Part shown: in pieces, positions 7,271 to 15,453 of the stretch | Position numbering within the stretch: the first letter of the stretch is position 1 | How the letters are laid out: each line of letters opens with the position of its first letter | Origin: a bacterium | GTDB taxonomy: Bacteria > Verrucomicrobiota > Verrucomicrobiia > Limisphaerales > J093 | Length of the DNA stretch: 17,759 nucleotides | Reading direction: 5' to 3' | Assembly (NCBI GenBank): GCA_021784265.1 | Contig: JAJXTA010000003.1 | Span: 1 to 17,759 of the forward strand | Position numbers and translations under genes: made by a program | Notes under the pieces: generated by a model | Told to the model about the DNA's origin: nothing | What the model saw: only the letters and a program-made list of their open reading frames with translations | Databases searched by the model: none

Positions 7271-10200
7271 CTACCGCAGTTCAGCCAGAACGCGCTTGGC
7301 CTCGGCCGCCCGTTGCGTGTCCAGGTTCAACGCCAGCGCGCGGCGCAAGGCGTCGGCACACTCTCGCCGGTCCTTAAGTTGATAGTGGGCCATGCCCAGG
7401 TAGTAGAACACGTCCGGATCGGCGGGCCCCTTCTGGGCGCTTTCCCCGAGAAGCCGCACGGCCTGGATGAAATCTCCGCGCCGGAAGAGAACGACACCCA
7501 GGCTGCGGACCAAGGCGGCATCGTTGGGGAACAGCTCGCGCGCTTTGGTCAGCGATTCGTAGGCCCGGCGGTCATCGCCCGGTGTGGCGGCATAGAGAAT
7601 GGCCAGGCGCTTGGTGGCGGGGCCGCATCCGGGGAGCTGGTCGAGGATCTGGAGATAGACCCGCTGGGCATCGGCCGCGGCGCCCTGCAGCTCATCGAGC
7701 ATGCCCTGCAACATCAAGGCGGGAGCGCCCTGCGGGCCGTCGGTGCCCATTTGGCGGACCTGCACGGCGGATTGGCGGAGCTGAACGGGATTGGTGTAGA
7801 GGGCCAGGGCGGACTGAAGTCGGCGGGCCGCCAGCGCGGCTGGGGTGCTGGCGGTCAGAGGGAGCGCCTGCAAGGTCGCGAGGGCGTCATTGGGCTGATC
7901 GAGATCGAAATAGCAGAAGGCCAGATCGTAGAGCACGTCCGGCTGAGTGGGGTATCGGCGAGCGCTCTCCTGCAAGAGGCCGAGGGCCCAGCGGGGGTCG
8001 CCCGCCAAGCAGCCAATGCGCCCCAAGCGTTGGGCCAAACCCACGTCATCGGGGGCTAACGTGCGCGCCCGTTTCGCGAGGGCAAGGGCCTGGGCCGGGG
8101 CATGGAGCCGCTGGAGGTAGAGTTGGGCGAGGCTGGCCGCCGCCCCCACATCTTTCGGGTTGGCCTGGAGAACTTTTTCGTAAGCGTCGCGGGCCTTATC
8201 GAAAGCGCCGGCGCGTTCGGAGGCGGCGGCTAGGCGGACGAGCACGATGGGGTCGTTCGGGCGCTGGGTCAGCTCGGCCTGCAGGCCCGCCAACACCTTC
8301 GGGTCGCCGCTGGTCACGTCCAAGTTCAGCAGGGCCAGGCGGTGCTGGGCTTCCGCTTTGCCGGGGAAATCAGTCTTGGTTTGGAGCGCGCGCTCGAAAC
8401 TGGTGCGGGCCGCCGACTCTTGTCCGAGCATATACTGCGCCATGCCGAGGTGGGCCAGGACTTCGGACTGGGGCAGGCTGTCGGCGCTCTCGCGCAGCAA
8501 GGCCAGCGCGGCGGCGTAATCGCCTCGTTTGTAGGTGATCCAGCCCAAGGTATCCGCCGTGGCCGGGTCGGCGGGGTTGAGGTCGTGCGCCTTGCGCGCC
8601 ATCGCGTAGGCCTTATCCAGTTGACTGAACTGCTCGGAATAGAGGTAGGCGAGGTTGTTGAGGGCGATGGGGAACTCCGGGTTGACGCGCAGGACGGCCT
8701 CGTAAGTGTCGCGGGCGGCGGGGTAATCCTTGATCAAGTCATAGATCATGCCCAACTGCAGGAGGGCGGAGAGGTCTTTGGGGTTCTTGGCGATGAGCCC
8801 TTTAAGCTTCTCGATGGCCTGCGGATACCGCTTGGCGGCGACGTAAACCTGGGCCAACAGCATGTACGAGGCGCGCAGGTTCGGGTCCAGTTGAATCGCC
8901 TTTTGCAGCGTGGCTTCGCTTTGGTCCCAGGCCCGTTGGGCGAAGTAAATCTTGGCGGTCAGCAGGGCTGGGAGGGGGGATTTGGGGTATTTGTCGGCGA
9001 CCTTCTGGACGCGTTGCAGGGCCGAGTTGTATTGTTGGTCCAGGAGGTCCAAATCGACCAGTTGTTCGAGCGGGGTCAGGTTGTCGGGCGCCAAATCCAG
9101 GGCTTTCTGGAAGGCGACGCGGGCCTCGGGACGCTTATTCTGCTCGCGCAGCACGACGCCCGCCAAGTACGGGGGCTGGGGGTTCCTGGGGAAGGCTTCC
9201 ATCAGACGCCGGTAAATGGCCAGAGCGCTGTCGAGCGCGCCCTTGGCTCGGTAGGCGTTGGCCAGGGTAAGCTGTGCCGGGATGACGTCGGGCCGCTGCT
9301 TGATGAAGGGAATGAGGGAGTTAATCGCGCCGTCCGGGTCGCCACGGCGGAGGCGCATGTCTGCCAGCAACACGACGGCTTCGGGGAAGAGCGGTTGGAG
9401 GGCGACAGCGCGCTGCAAGCTCTTCAGGGCCTGGGCGGCGTCCCCGGCCGCCAGCGCCGCCACCGCCAGGTCGTAGCGGACCTGGGGCACGTTGGTGTAA
9501 AGGGTGCTCAGGCGGGTGTATTCGGCGAGCCCTTCGGCTGCCTTGCCTTGCGCCAGCTTCATCCGGGCGCGGAGCGAGAGGGCGTCATAGTCCGAGGGGG
9601 CGTGACTCAGAATCCGGTTCAGACAACGGGTACACTCGGTATAGTCCTTCTCGGCGAGGGCGATCTGGGCCAGATGGTTCCACGCGGGCAGATAGTCGGG
9701 GTCGGCCTTGGCTAGGTCGGTGAGGAGCTTCTTGGCCTCGGCGGTCTTGCCTGTCTTCAGCTTGAAGTTGGCGTATTGGACCAAGCGCGGCGCTTTCCAG
9801 GAGGCCAGGTCGGCGGCCTTTTGGAAGGCTTGGTCGGCCCGGGGCAGATCGTTGCTGGCCCAGTAAATGCCCCCCCAGGCCAGATAGACCTCGCTCAGCT
9901 TGGGGTCCATGACCTGAGCTCGATTCAACTCCCCTTCGCCGGCTGGTATCTTCTGCTGGCGGAACAGCAGTCCGGCTTCCGCCAGATGATACACGGCGTG
10001 ATCGCCGGCTTTTTGCCGCAACTGCGTCAGGCGCTGGAGGGCGTCGGTGGCGTCTTTGGGGGTGATCGCGCAATCGACCAGGAGCAGGACGGCGTCCTGA
10101 TTGGTCGGGTAACGCTCGAGGATGAACAGGCTCTCTTGGCGCGCCTCCGGGAACTTGCCGGCGAGCTGGAGAATCCGCCCCAGTTTCAAGCGCACCTCCA

Positions 10201-10492
10201 CGTTGTTCGGGTCCAACTGTTTGGCGGCGAGCAAGAAGGGGAGGGCTTGGCGGGGTGAACCGCGGTTGAAGTAGATGGACCCCATGTGCTCGAAGAGGTG
10301 GGGCTGGGTGTTGCCGAGTTGGAGCGCGCTGAGGTATTCGATTTCGGCCTTGTTGAATTGGCCGCGGGCGTAATAGCGCTCGGCGCGGTTGTAGTGGTAG
10401 CTCTGGCGCGCTTGGCGGGTGCACCCGGCGGCAAACAGGGCGATGGTAAACAGGTTGAGCAACCCCACCCAATATCGGCGCCCGTGTGGCAT
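7271..10492 (-). CDS. Large TPR-repeat protein, probable lipoprotein (1073 aa)
   Basis: This is a protein-interaction scaffold built almost entirely of tetratricopeptide repeats. The ATG at 10492 opens a lipoprotein-like leader (MPHGRRYWVG followed by a hydrophobic stretch) ending in FAAGC with Cys24. The -3 residue is Ala, so this lipobox is acceptable but not ideal. From about residue 40 to the end there are more than twenty 34-residue repeats, seen from recurring patterns such as W-NHLAQIALAEKDY, A-NNLAYLYSEQ and DPNNVEVRLKLG, with Gly/Ala at position 8 and Pro at 32. No enzyme domain is visible. It is the second gene of a pair: the other TPR gene ends 53 bases upstream on the same strand. 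Proteins of this kind include outer-membrane scaffolds of polysaccharide secretion (AlgK- and PelB-like) and TPR lipoproteins of exosortase loci. I cannot choose between these, and no exosortase or PEP-CTERM protein is seen here. Confidence 0.85.
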   Translation of the reverse strand: MPHGRRYWVGLLNLFTIALFAAGCTRQARQSYHYNRAERYYARGQFNKAEIEYLSALQLGNTQPHLFEHMGSIYFNRGSPRQALPFLLAAKQLDPNNVEVRLKLGRILQLAGKFPEARQESLFILERYPTNQDAVLLLVDCAITPKDATDALQRLTQLRQKAGDHAVYHLAEAGLLFRQQKIPAGEGELNRAQVMDPKLSEVYLAWGGIYWASNDLPRADQAFQKAADLASWKAPRLVQYANFKLKTGKTAEAKKLLTDLAKADPDYLPAWNHLAQIALAEKDYTECTRCLNRILSHAPSDYDALSLRARMKLAQGKAAEGLAEYTRLSTLYTNVPQVRYDLAVAALAAGDAAQALKSLQRAVALQPLFPEAVVLLADMRLRRGDPDGAINSLIPFIKQRPDVIPAQLTLANAYRAKGALDSALAIYRRLMEAFPRNPQPPYLAGVVLREQNKRPEARVAFQKALDLAPDNLTPLEQLVDLDLLDQQYNSALQRVQKVADKYPKSPLPALLTAKIYFAQRAWDQSEATLQKAIQLDPNLRASYMLLAQVYVAAKRYPQAIEKLKGLIAKNPKDLSALLQLGMIYDLIKDYPAARDTYEAVLRVNPEFPIALNNLAYLYSEQFSQLDKAYAMARKAHDLNPADPATADTLGWITYKRGDYAAALALLRESADSLPQSEVLAHLGMAQYMLGQESAARTSFERALQTKTDFPGKAEAQHRLALLNLDVTSGDPKVLAGLQAELTQRPNDPIVLVRLAAASERAGAFDKARDAYEKVLQANPKDVGAAASLAQLYLQRLHAPAQALALAKRARTLAPDDVGLAQRLGRIGCLAGDPRWALGLLQESARRYPTQPDVLYDLAFCYFDLDQPNDALATLQALPLTASTPAALAARRLQSALALYTNPVQLRQSAVQVRQMGTDGPQGAPALMLQGMLDELQGAAADAQRVYLQILDQLPGCGPATKRLAILYAATPGDDRRAYESLTKARELFPNDAALVRSLGVVLFRRGDFIQAVRLLGESAQKGPADPDVFYYLGMAHYQLKDRRECADALRRALALNLDTQRAAEAKRVLAELR

Positions 10493-10545
10493 AGCGGCGG
10501 GCAGCGTAACCGAGCAGCGGGCCGCCACCAAGCGAAAAAGCAGCG

Positions 10546-12408
10546 TCAACTCAACGGTTTGGCCCGGGGTGGCAGTCGGCGGCGCGTGGCTTCCAGCCAC
10601 TGGCGTTGGGGGGAGAACAGGTATTGGGTTTGGATGCGGTCCAGGTCGGTCCAGGCGCGGTCAAATTGGCGCAGCTCGAAATGGATTTGGAACCAGTTCA
10701 GGTAGCACATGGTCGCTTCCAACGCGCCTAAGCGGTCGGCGGCGATCCGCTCCAGGAGGGCGGCGGCGGCGGTGGGGTGATGGTTGAGGGCGAGGGCGCT
10801 GGCATGGTTGACCCGGGCCGCCAGGGAGTCGGGATGACGCGCCAGCAGCCGCGCGGTCAGCTCCAAGACTTCCGCCGGGCGTTGGCGGGTGATCAGGAGG
10901 GCCGCAGCATAGTTGTTCTCGCAGACGTTGTTGGCCGGGGCCAGCTCGTAGGCGCGGTCGGCGGCCCGTGCCATTGTGGTGGTCGCTTTCGCCTCATAGG
11001 CGGTTTGAAAGACCTGCAACCAGTAGCCAAGGTCCTTGGTGTGCTGGGCCTCCCAGGGACCCAAAAGGCGCAACGCCAAATCCGGCTGCTGGAGTTGGAG
11101 CAGCAGGGTGGCGGCCTGGCGGGCCGCTGGGGCGTTGGGGAAGGGTTGTTGCGCGGCCTCCTCGAAAGCGGTACGGGCGAACCCGGTCTGGCCCAGGCCG
11201 TAGAGAGCCCGGCCCTCCATGAGGTGACTGAAGGCGGCCAAGGTGATCCGGACTTTATCCAAAGTTCGCACCTGAACGGACAAGGACCGTAGCTCTTCCC
11301 AGTGTTCGGTTTGGATGAGGAGGTTGGCGTAGAGGTCCCAGAGCGCGAAGGCGGCGGGGCTGCTCTCGTTTCCGAGCTCGGTCGCGTAGCGCTGGAGGAG
11401 GTCGCGGGCGGCGTCGTTGAGGTCCAGGCGCCGCAAGGCCTCGGCCTGCCGCACCAGTTGACTGGCGGTGGTCGGGTTGCCGCGGTAGGCGCGCGCGAGC
11501 GTTTGTGCCTCGGCTTTGCGCCCGATGGCGGCGAGCAGCCGCCAGTAGCCGAGGTGATCGGCCAACTGATCCGCTCCCAAAGCGGTCAACCGTCCCAGGG
11601 TGGCGCCGTAACCGTTCACCTCGAGCAATTGGGCGTCCACGAGCAACTGGAGGCGGTTGGCCAGGACCTGGTGGGGTGGGTGGAGGGCCGCGTTGGCCAA
11701 GAGCTGTTTCCCCAGGCTCAGGGTGTCCGGCGGCCCCCAGCCAGCTTGGTAAGCGGCCTGGAAAAGCGCCAGCTCAGGGTGCGCGCGGAGGTCGGGTGCG
11801 GTCTGGCGCCACGCGCGCGCGAACTCCTCGAGGCGCCCCTGCCAGAAGAGGGCCTTGAGCTGGAGCGCCTGCGCCGCCGGTGGCAGGGGCGATGGGGCGC
11901 CCGCCAGCAAACCCAACACCAGCGCCGGCATCTGGCAGGCATCGTAAAGGCGCGCCACCAGAATCAGGTCGGCTTGGTTCGTGGCGGTGAGGCGCAACAG
12001 CCACGGGGCTTCGCCGAGCGCCTTGCTCATCAGGGCCAGGGGCGGCGGGCTCATCTGAATGACCTGTTCGAGGGCGCCACGCACGAGCGTCGGGCTGGCG
12101 GGGTTGTGGGCGACCGCCAACTGCCACGCCAGCGCGGCCTCGTCGGCCCGCCCCGCGGCGGCCAAGCGGCGCGCCCCGCGTTGGAGCGACCACGCCTGAG
12201 CCCACGCCAGACCGCTGATCTTCACCACCGGCACGAACCCCGGGGGTGACACCGTCCAGAGCCGCGGCAAGGCGAGCCCGCACACGCTCAGGCCGGCCAG
12301 GACGACCAGCGCCAACCCGCGAAACCACGGATCGAAGATGAAGACCCGCACCAGCGGCCATTCGACGCAGCGCAGGGCCAATCGTTGACTGAAGCTCGGG
12401 TTGTCCAT
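10546..12408 (-). CDS. Inner-membrane-anchored TPR-like repeat protein (620 aa)
   Basis: This is an alpha-helical repeat protein tethered to the inner membrane. I chose the ATG at 12408: from there residues 1-30 are amphipathic, a membrane segment follows at about 31-48 (GLALVVLAGLSVCGLALP), and the rest is helical. TPR-like units are visible throughout but degenerate, for example around AWQLAVAHNPASP, YGLGQTGFARTAFEEAAQQ and ANNVCENNYAAALLITRQ. An ATG 25 codons upstream would add a Pro/Arg-rich stretch unlikely to be coding. The large C-terminal part probably faces the periplasm. No catalytic motif is seen. It is transcribed just before the TPR lipoprotein (53-base gap), so the two probably work together as an inner- and outer-membrane pair; that pairing is an inference from gene order. 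No specific family name is recognised. Confidence 0.8.
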   Translation of the reverse strand: MDNPSFSQRLALRCVEWPLVRVFIFDPWFRGLALVVLAGLSVCGLALPRLWTVSPPGFVPVVKISGLAWAQAWSLQRGARRLAAAGRADEAALAWQLAVAHNPASPTLVRGALEQVIQMSPPPLALMSKALGEAPWLLRLTATNQADLILVARLYDACQMPALVLGLLAGAPSPLPPAAQALQLKALFWQGRLEEFARAWRQTAPDLRAHPELALFQAAYQAGWGPPDTLSLGKQLLANAALHPPHQVLANRLQLLVDAQLLEVNGYGATLGRLTALGADQLADHLGYWRLLAAIGRKAEAQTLARAYRGNPTTASQLVRQAEALRRLDLNDAARDLLQRYATELGNESSPAAFALWDLYANLLIQTEHWEELRSLSVQVRTLDKVRITLAAFSHLMEGRALYGLGQTGFARTAFEEAAQQPFPNAPAARQAATLLLQLQQPDLALRLLGPWEAQHTKDLGYWLQVFQTAYEAKATTTMARAADRAYELAPANNVCENNYAAALLITRQRPAEVLELTARLLARHPDSLAARVNHASALALNHHPTAAAALLERIAADRLGALEATMCYLNWFQIHFELRQFDRAWTDLDRIQTQYLFSPQRQWLEATRRRLPPRAKPLS

Positions 12409-12537
12409 GACTCGGCCTGGGCCGAAGATGACCCAGCGCCGCCAGGCTGGCAAGCCAGGGCCGGGCGCGGGCGTGGGCCGCACCGGATCGCGGTCTGGGG
12501 CGGCGTCGCCGCCCGCGGCGGGGGCCTGGTTCAGTTT

Positions 12538-12546
12538 ATAATATCA
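12538..12546 (-). promoter_or_regulatory. Candidate extended -10 promoter for the TPR operon
   Basis: On the minus strand TGATATTAT gives an extended -10 (TG-N-TATTAT; hexamer 12543-12538). No good -35 lies 17 bases upstream, which an extended -10 can tolerate. The leader to the ATG at 12408 would be about 120 bases. The overlapping plus-strand TATAAT (12537-12542) has no -35 partner. Confidence 0.3.
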
Positions 12547-12587
12547 GTTATTAGGATGACACATTGTTGAGTGATAAGCAATTATGG

Positions 12588-12616
12588 TTGACAAGCGCCA
12601 GCGCTGGCGTTACAAA
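12588..12616 (+). promoter_or_regulatory. Near-consensus promoter for the OB-fold/lamin-tail operon
   Basis: TTGACA (12588-12593), a 17-base spacer, then TACAAA (12611-12616; 4 of 6 matches to TATAAT). Spacing and -35 are ideal for a housekeeping sigma-70-type factor. Transcription would start near 12623, leaving a leader of about 95 bases before the ATG at 12719. Confidence 0.6.
12596..12609. promoter_or_regulatory. Perfect 14-bp palindrome inside the promoter spacer, candidate operator
   Basis: CGCCAGCGCTGGCG is an exact inverted repeat with no central spacer, lying wholly between the -35 and -10 hexamers. A dimeric repressor bound here would block RNA polymerase. It could also arise by chance in GC-rich DNA, but it sits within an AT-rich island and exactly in the spacer. 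No regulator gene is adjacent. Confidence 0.45.
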
Positions 12617-12718
12617 AAACCAGTTTCACTGGGCGAGGGGAGGCGTCTCGGAGGAGACCCTCGGGCCAACGAGCAGGACCCTCGGCCGGCGTGCGGCGAA
12701 GCCAATCATTGACGACCT

Positions 12719-14704
12719 ATGAAGCATGCGCTCCGCGGGTGTCTGGTCTGCTCGGTGGCCCTCAACCTGTGGTTCCGCCTGGAACCGGTTCTGGCCGGCG
12801 CCAGGGCCGACGATCTACTCACTGTCCCTGGGGCCGCGCGCCTGGGGACGGCGGGCGCCGCCGAGCCGGTGGTGACGACCATTGCCTTCTTGCGGTCGCT
12901 GCTCGACCCGGTGGATTACGTGCCGACGGATACCACGACCCTCCACACCGTCGAGGGGGTGGTGACGACCCACGTGAATCTGACTGGCCCCAGCGCGAAC
13001 GCCTTGTTCTACCTGCAGGATGCCAGCGGCGGGATCGCGGTGTATTGGAGCGGGGCGACGAACCGGTTCGTTCCCCAAGCCGGGGATGCCGTGCGGGTGA
13101 CGGCCCCGCTGACGCAGCGGGACGGGTTGTTGGAGCTGGCGCCGGCCGTCTCCAAGCCGCAGACCAGTGTGACGCTGCTGAGCACGGGCAACCTCCTGCC
13201 GACGCCGATCCCTCTGGACTTCGGTTGGAAGACGCGAGCGGACCTGATCGAGCCGTTCGAGGGTTCGTATGTGGTGGTGTCCAACGTCGTTCTGGAAGCC
13301 AGTCCCGAACGCTTTAAGGCTGGGAGCAACGTCACCTTGACCAATGAGGCTGGCGACACCTTCACGCTCTGGATCGACGGACGCACCGACATCGCCGGCC
13401 AACCCAAGCCGGGCGCCCCAGTGACCATCGTGGGGGTCTTGGGTCAGTACGACACCACCACCACCGGGCCGCGAACGGACGGTTACGAGGTGATCCCCAC
13501 GCGGCTGGCGGACCTGCACAGCACCGCGAAGCCTCCGGGGGTGTGGTTCACGAACGTCCTGGAGCACCTGACGCGCCCCGGCGACGCCCCTACCAATAGT
13601 TTCTCGGAGGTCGTGCTCCGGCCGGGTGAATCGCTGACCCTCCAGGTCGCGGTCGTGGACACCGAGGGCGGGGAGGCCAACGTGGCGGTGACGGGCGACC
13701 TGCCCCCTTGCGCCCAGTGGACGGTGCCGGAGGCAAGTGGGTCGGCGCTCCAAGCCAGCTTCCGCATGCAGCCTACCGAGGCCGAGGCCGGCCACCCGTA
13801 TCTGATCACACTGTCGGCGTGGAACCAAGGGGCGACGAACACGGTGGGCTGGACCCTCTACGTGCCGACGCTGCCGGAGCGGGGAATGACCATCAACGAG
13901 TACCTGGCGAACCCAACCTCGGTCTCGACCTCGGCCTTCTTCAACCCCTTGCGGCGGACCTCGCCCGCCGCCCGCCCCAGCACGGAGGACGAATACGTGG
14001 AACTGCTCAACGGCTCGAACCAAGCGCTGGAACTCGCCGGCTGGACGCTCAGCGATTCCAACGCCGTACGGCTGCGGTTTACCAACTCGCTGGTAGTGGG
14101 GGCGGGGCAGGCCTTGATCGCCTGCGGAGGGGCGCTCGAGACCGCGCCGCCGGACCTCGACGTGCCCGTGGTCGCCGCTCACGAGACGGCCGCCGGCCTA
14201 TCGCTGAACAACGACGGCGATGCCATCGTGCTGCGCAATGCGGCGGGCAACCTGGTCGAGCGGGTGGTGTATTCCGCCAAACAGGTGGCCAAGGACGGTT
14301 CGATGACGCGGTGGCCGGACGCGACCGGTCCGTTTGTCGCTCAGACCAGCGTGGCGCCGCTGCCGGTTTCCCCCGGGCGCACCGCCGACGGCCTGCCTTT
14401 TGTGGGCCCGCCGGTCACGATCGATCCGATCATCGGCCTGACGATCGATGGGGCCACCGATGGGACGCTGCGGCTGCACTGGGCGGCGACCAACACGCTG
14501 GCTTACACGGTTTGGGTGGCCAACACACCCGAGGGCCCGTACGAGCCGTTGATCCGGGACGTGACGGGGGCTGAGCCCATCGAATTGCTCCCGGCGCAGG
14601 GGCCGGCCCGCTTCTTTCGCGTGAGCGGCGAGGTTCGAGCCCAGGGCGCGCCGGCGGGATGGCCGGCGCGGGAACTTTCACCGCTCCGCCGCTTGGGCCC
14701 ATGA
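12719..14704 (+). CDS. Secreted OB-fold plus lamin-tail-domain protein (661 aa)
   Basis: This is an exported multidomain protein of unknown role. Residues 1-30 contain a short hydrophobic stretch and probably act as a signal peptide, though the cleavage site is unclear. Two OB-fold-like modules follow: about 75-150 (VEGVVTTHVNL, LFYLQDASGGIAVYW) and about 178-270 (GSYVVVSNVVLEAS, ending in YEVIPTRLADL), similar to the OB domains of YhcR-type secreted nucleases and DUF5689-like proteins. No nuclease domain is attached. A beta-sandwich-like region lies at about 295-385. A lamin-tail domain spans about 390-525 (MTINEYLANP, DEYVELLNGSNQALELAGW, LSLNNDGDAIVL). A fibronectin-like module (about 575-635, TVWVANTPEGPY, ARFFRV) is of the type common at the ends of verrucomicrobial secreted proteins. 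A further 26 residues without recognisable structure run into the next gene, whose ATG overlaps the stop (ATGA at 14701). The ATG at 12719 has no Shine-Dalgarno. Confidence 0.85.
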   Translation: MKHALRGCLVCSVALNLWFRLEPVLAGARADDLLTVPGAARLGTAGAAEPVVTTIAFLRSLLDPVDYVPTDTTTLHTVEGVVTTHVNLTGPSANALFYLQDASGGIAVYWSGATNRFVPQAGDAVRVTAPLTQRDGLLELAPAVSKPQTSVTLLSTGNLLPTPIPLDFGWKTRADLIEPFEGSYVVVSNVVLEASPERFKAGSNVTLTNEAGDTFTLWIDGRTDIAGQPKPGAPVTIVGVLGQYDTTTTGPRTDGYEVIPTRLADLHSTAKPPGVWFTNVLEHLTRPGDAPTNSFSEVVLRPGESLTLQVAVVDTEGGEANVAVTGDLPPCAQWTVPEASGSALQASFRMQPTEAEAGHPYLITLSAWNQGATNTVGWTLYVPTLPERGMTINEYLANPTSVSTSAFFNPLRRTSPAARPSTEDEYVELLNGSNQALELAGWTLSDSNAVRLRFTNSLVVGAGQALIACGGALETAPPDLDVPVVAAHETAAGLSLNNDGDAIVLRNAAGNLVERVVYSAKQVAKDGSMTRWPDATGPFVAQTSVAPLPVSPGRTADGLPFVGPPVTIDPIIGLTIDGATDGTLRLHWAATNTLAYTVWVANTPEGPYEPLIRDVTGAEPIELLPAQGPARFFRVSGEVRAQGAPAGWPARELSPLRRLGP

Positions 14705-15453
14705 GCGAGACTCCCGCTTGCCCGCGGCCGCGCGGCGGCGGCCGCGGGGTTGCGCCGGCCGTTTTGCTCAAGACTTGGCGCGCTGGCAGCGAGGAAGGGC
14801 GTGCCTCCGCCTTCAGCCTGATCGAGCTGCTGGTAGTCGTCGGGATCATCGGCCTGTTGGGCAGCTTGGTGTTGCCGGCGCTGAGCCGGGCGAAAGCCAA
14901 AGCCCAAGCGTTGCAGTGCCTTGGGAACCTTCGCCAATGGGGCCTGGCTACCCAGCTCTACGTGAGCGATCACGAGGACTATTTGCCGCGCGACGGCACG
15001 CCTAACCCGGATGCCGCCGATACGAACGTGGGCTGGTACATCCAACTGCCGAGCCAACTGGGCCTGCCCCGTTATCACGAGATGCCCTGGCGCACTAATC
15101 CGGCGGCGCCGCCGGGCCGCTCCCTCTGGATCTGTCCTTCCAACCGGCGCCGCAGCAATGGGCGCAACCTGTTCCACTATTGCCTCAACGAGAATGTCAA
15201 CGGGACGGGGGAGGAGAATCGCCCGGTGCGCCTCACCACCGTTCGCGACCCGGCGTTGGTGGTCTGGCTGTTCGATTCGAAGAACCTGCCCGCGGTCGGC
15301 TCGGCGTCGTTTGTCCACACCAACCTGCACGATGGGGGCGCCCAGTTTACGTTCTTGGACGGGCACGGGTGTCGGTTTCCGAACCGCGCGTACTGGGATT
15401 TTCGGCGCAACGCGCCGCAAACCAATAACCCGGCGCTCCGCTGGTTCCCCTGA
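14701..15453 (+). CDS. Pseudopilin with prepilin leader and H-X9-DG motif
   Basis: This type II secretion/type IV pilus-like pseudopilin belongs to the group abundant in Planctomycetes and Verrucomicrobia. From the ATG at 14701 it has 250 residues. A long leader (1-37, Arg/Gly rich) precedes the processing site A-FSLIELLVVVGIIGLLG, where prepilin peptidase should cut before Phe38. Glu42 is the conserved Glu5 of the mature pilin. The residue before the cut is Ala instead of the usual Gly. The hydrophobic helix (about 38-60) is followed by the expected CLGNLRQWGLATQLYVSDHE region and a globular domain. Near the end, His followed by nine residues and Asp-Gly (HDGGAQFTFLDG) is the H-X9-DG signature. 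The start overlaps the stop of the OB-fold/lamin-tail gene, so the two are translationally coupled. An upstream in-frame ATG at 14659 would add 14 residues inside that gene and is less likely. A hairpin follows the stop immediately. Confidence 0.9.
   Translation: MSETPACPRPRGGGRGVAPAVLLKTWRAGSEEGRASAFSLIELLVVVGIIGLLGSLVLPALSRAKAKAQALQCLGNLRQWGLATQLYVSDHEDYLPRDGTPNPDAADTNVGWYIQLPSQLGLPRYHEMPWRTNPAAPPGRSLWICPSNRRRSNGRNLFHYCLNENVNGTGEENRPVRLTTVRDPALVVWLFDSKNLPAVGSASFVHTNLHDGGAQFTFLDGHGCRFPNRAYWDFRRNAPQTNNPALRWFP

Larger units (their letters stand above)
12409..12718. other. 310-base divergent regulatory region with an AT-rich island
   Basis: No gene is seen in this stretch. Bases 12409-12530 are GC-rich leader of the minus-strand TPR operon. 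Bases about 12531-12620 are strikingly AT-rich compared with everything around and carry promoter motifs on both strands, listed separately. Bases 12620-12718 would be the 5' leader of the OB-fold/lamin-tail gene. This leader holds small hairpins (CCAGT-TTC-ACTGG at 12620-12632; GTCTC-GGAG-GAGAC at 12645-12658, flanked by CGAGG and CCTCG) and a 9-base direct repeat GACCCTCGG at 12656 and 12677, 21 bases apart. Confidence 0.6.

Noticed and set aside
8342..9715. A 457-codon plus-strand frame within the TPR lipoprotein gene
   Set aside because: The opposite strand encodes regular TPRs; the plus frame shows only low-complexity Gly/Val/Gln-rich sequence.
12815..14182. A 455-codon minus-strand frame opposite the OB-fold/lamin-tail gene
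   Set aside because: Product is His/Arg-rich and featureless; the plus strand has recognisable domains in order.
12719..14704. Reading the OB-fold/lamin-tail protein as an extracellular nuclease
   Set aside because: OB and lamin-tail domains often accompany secreted nucleases, but I find no nuclease catalytic motif in this protein.
7271..14704. Exosortase/PEP-CTERM system
   Set aside because: Large TPR lipoproteins occur in such loci, but no exosortase and no C-terminal Pro-Glu-Pro sorting motif is present in the window.
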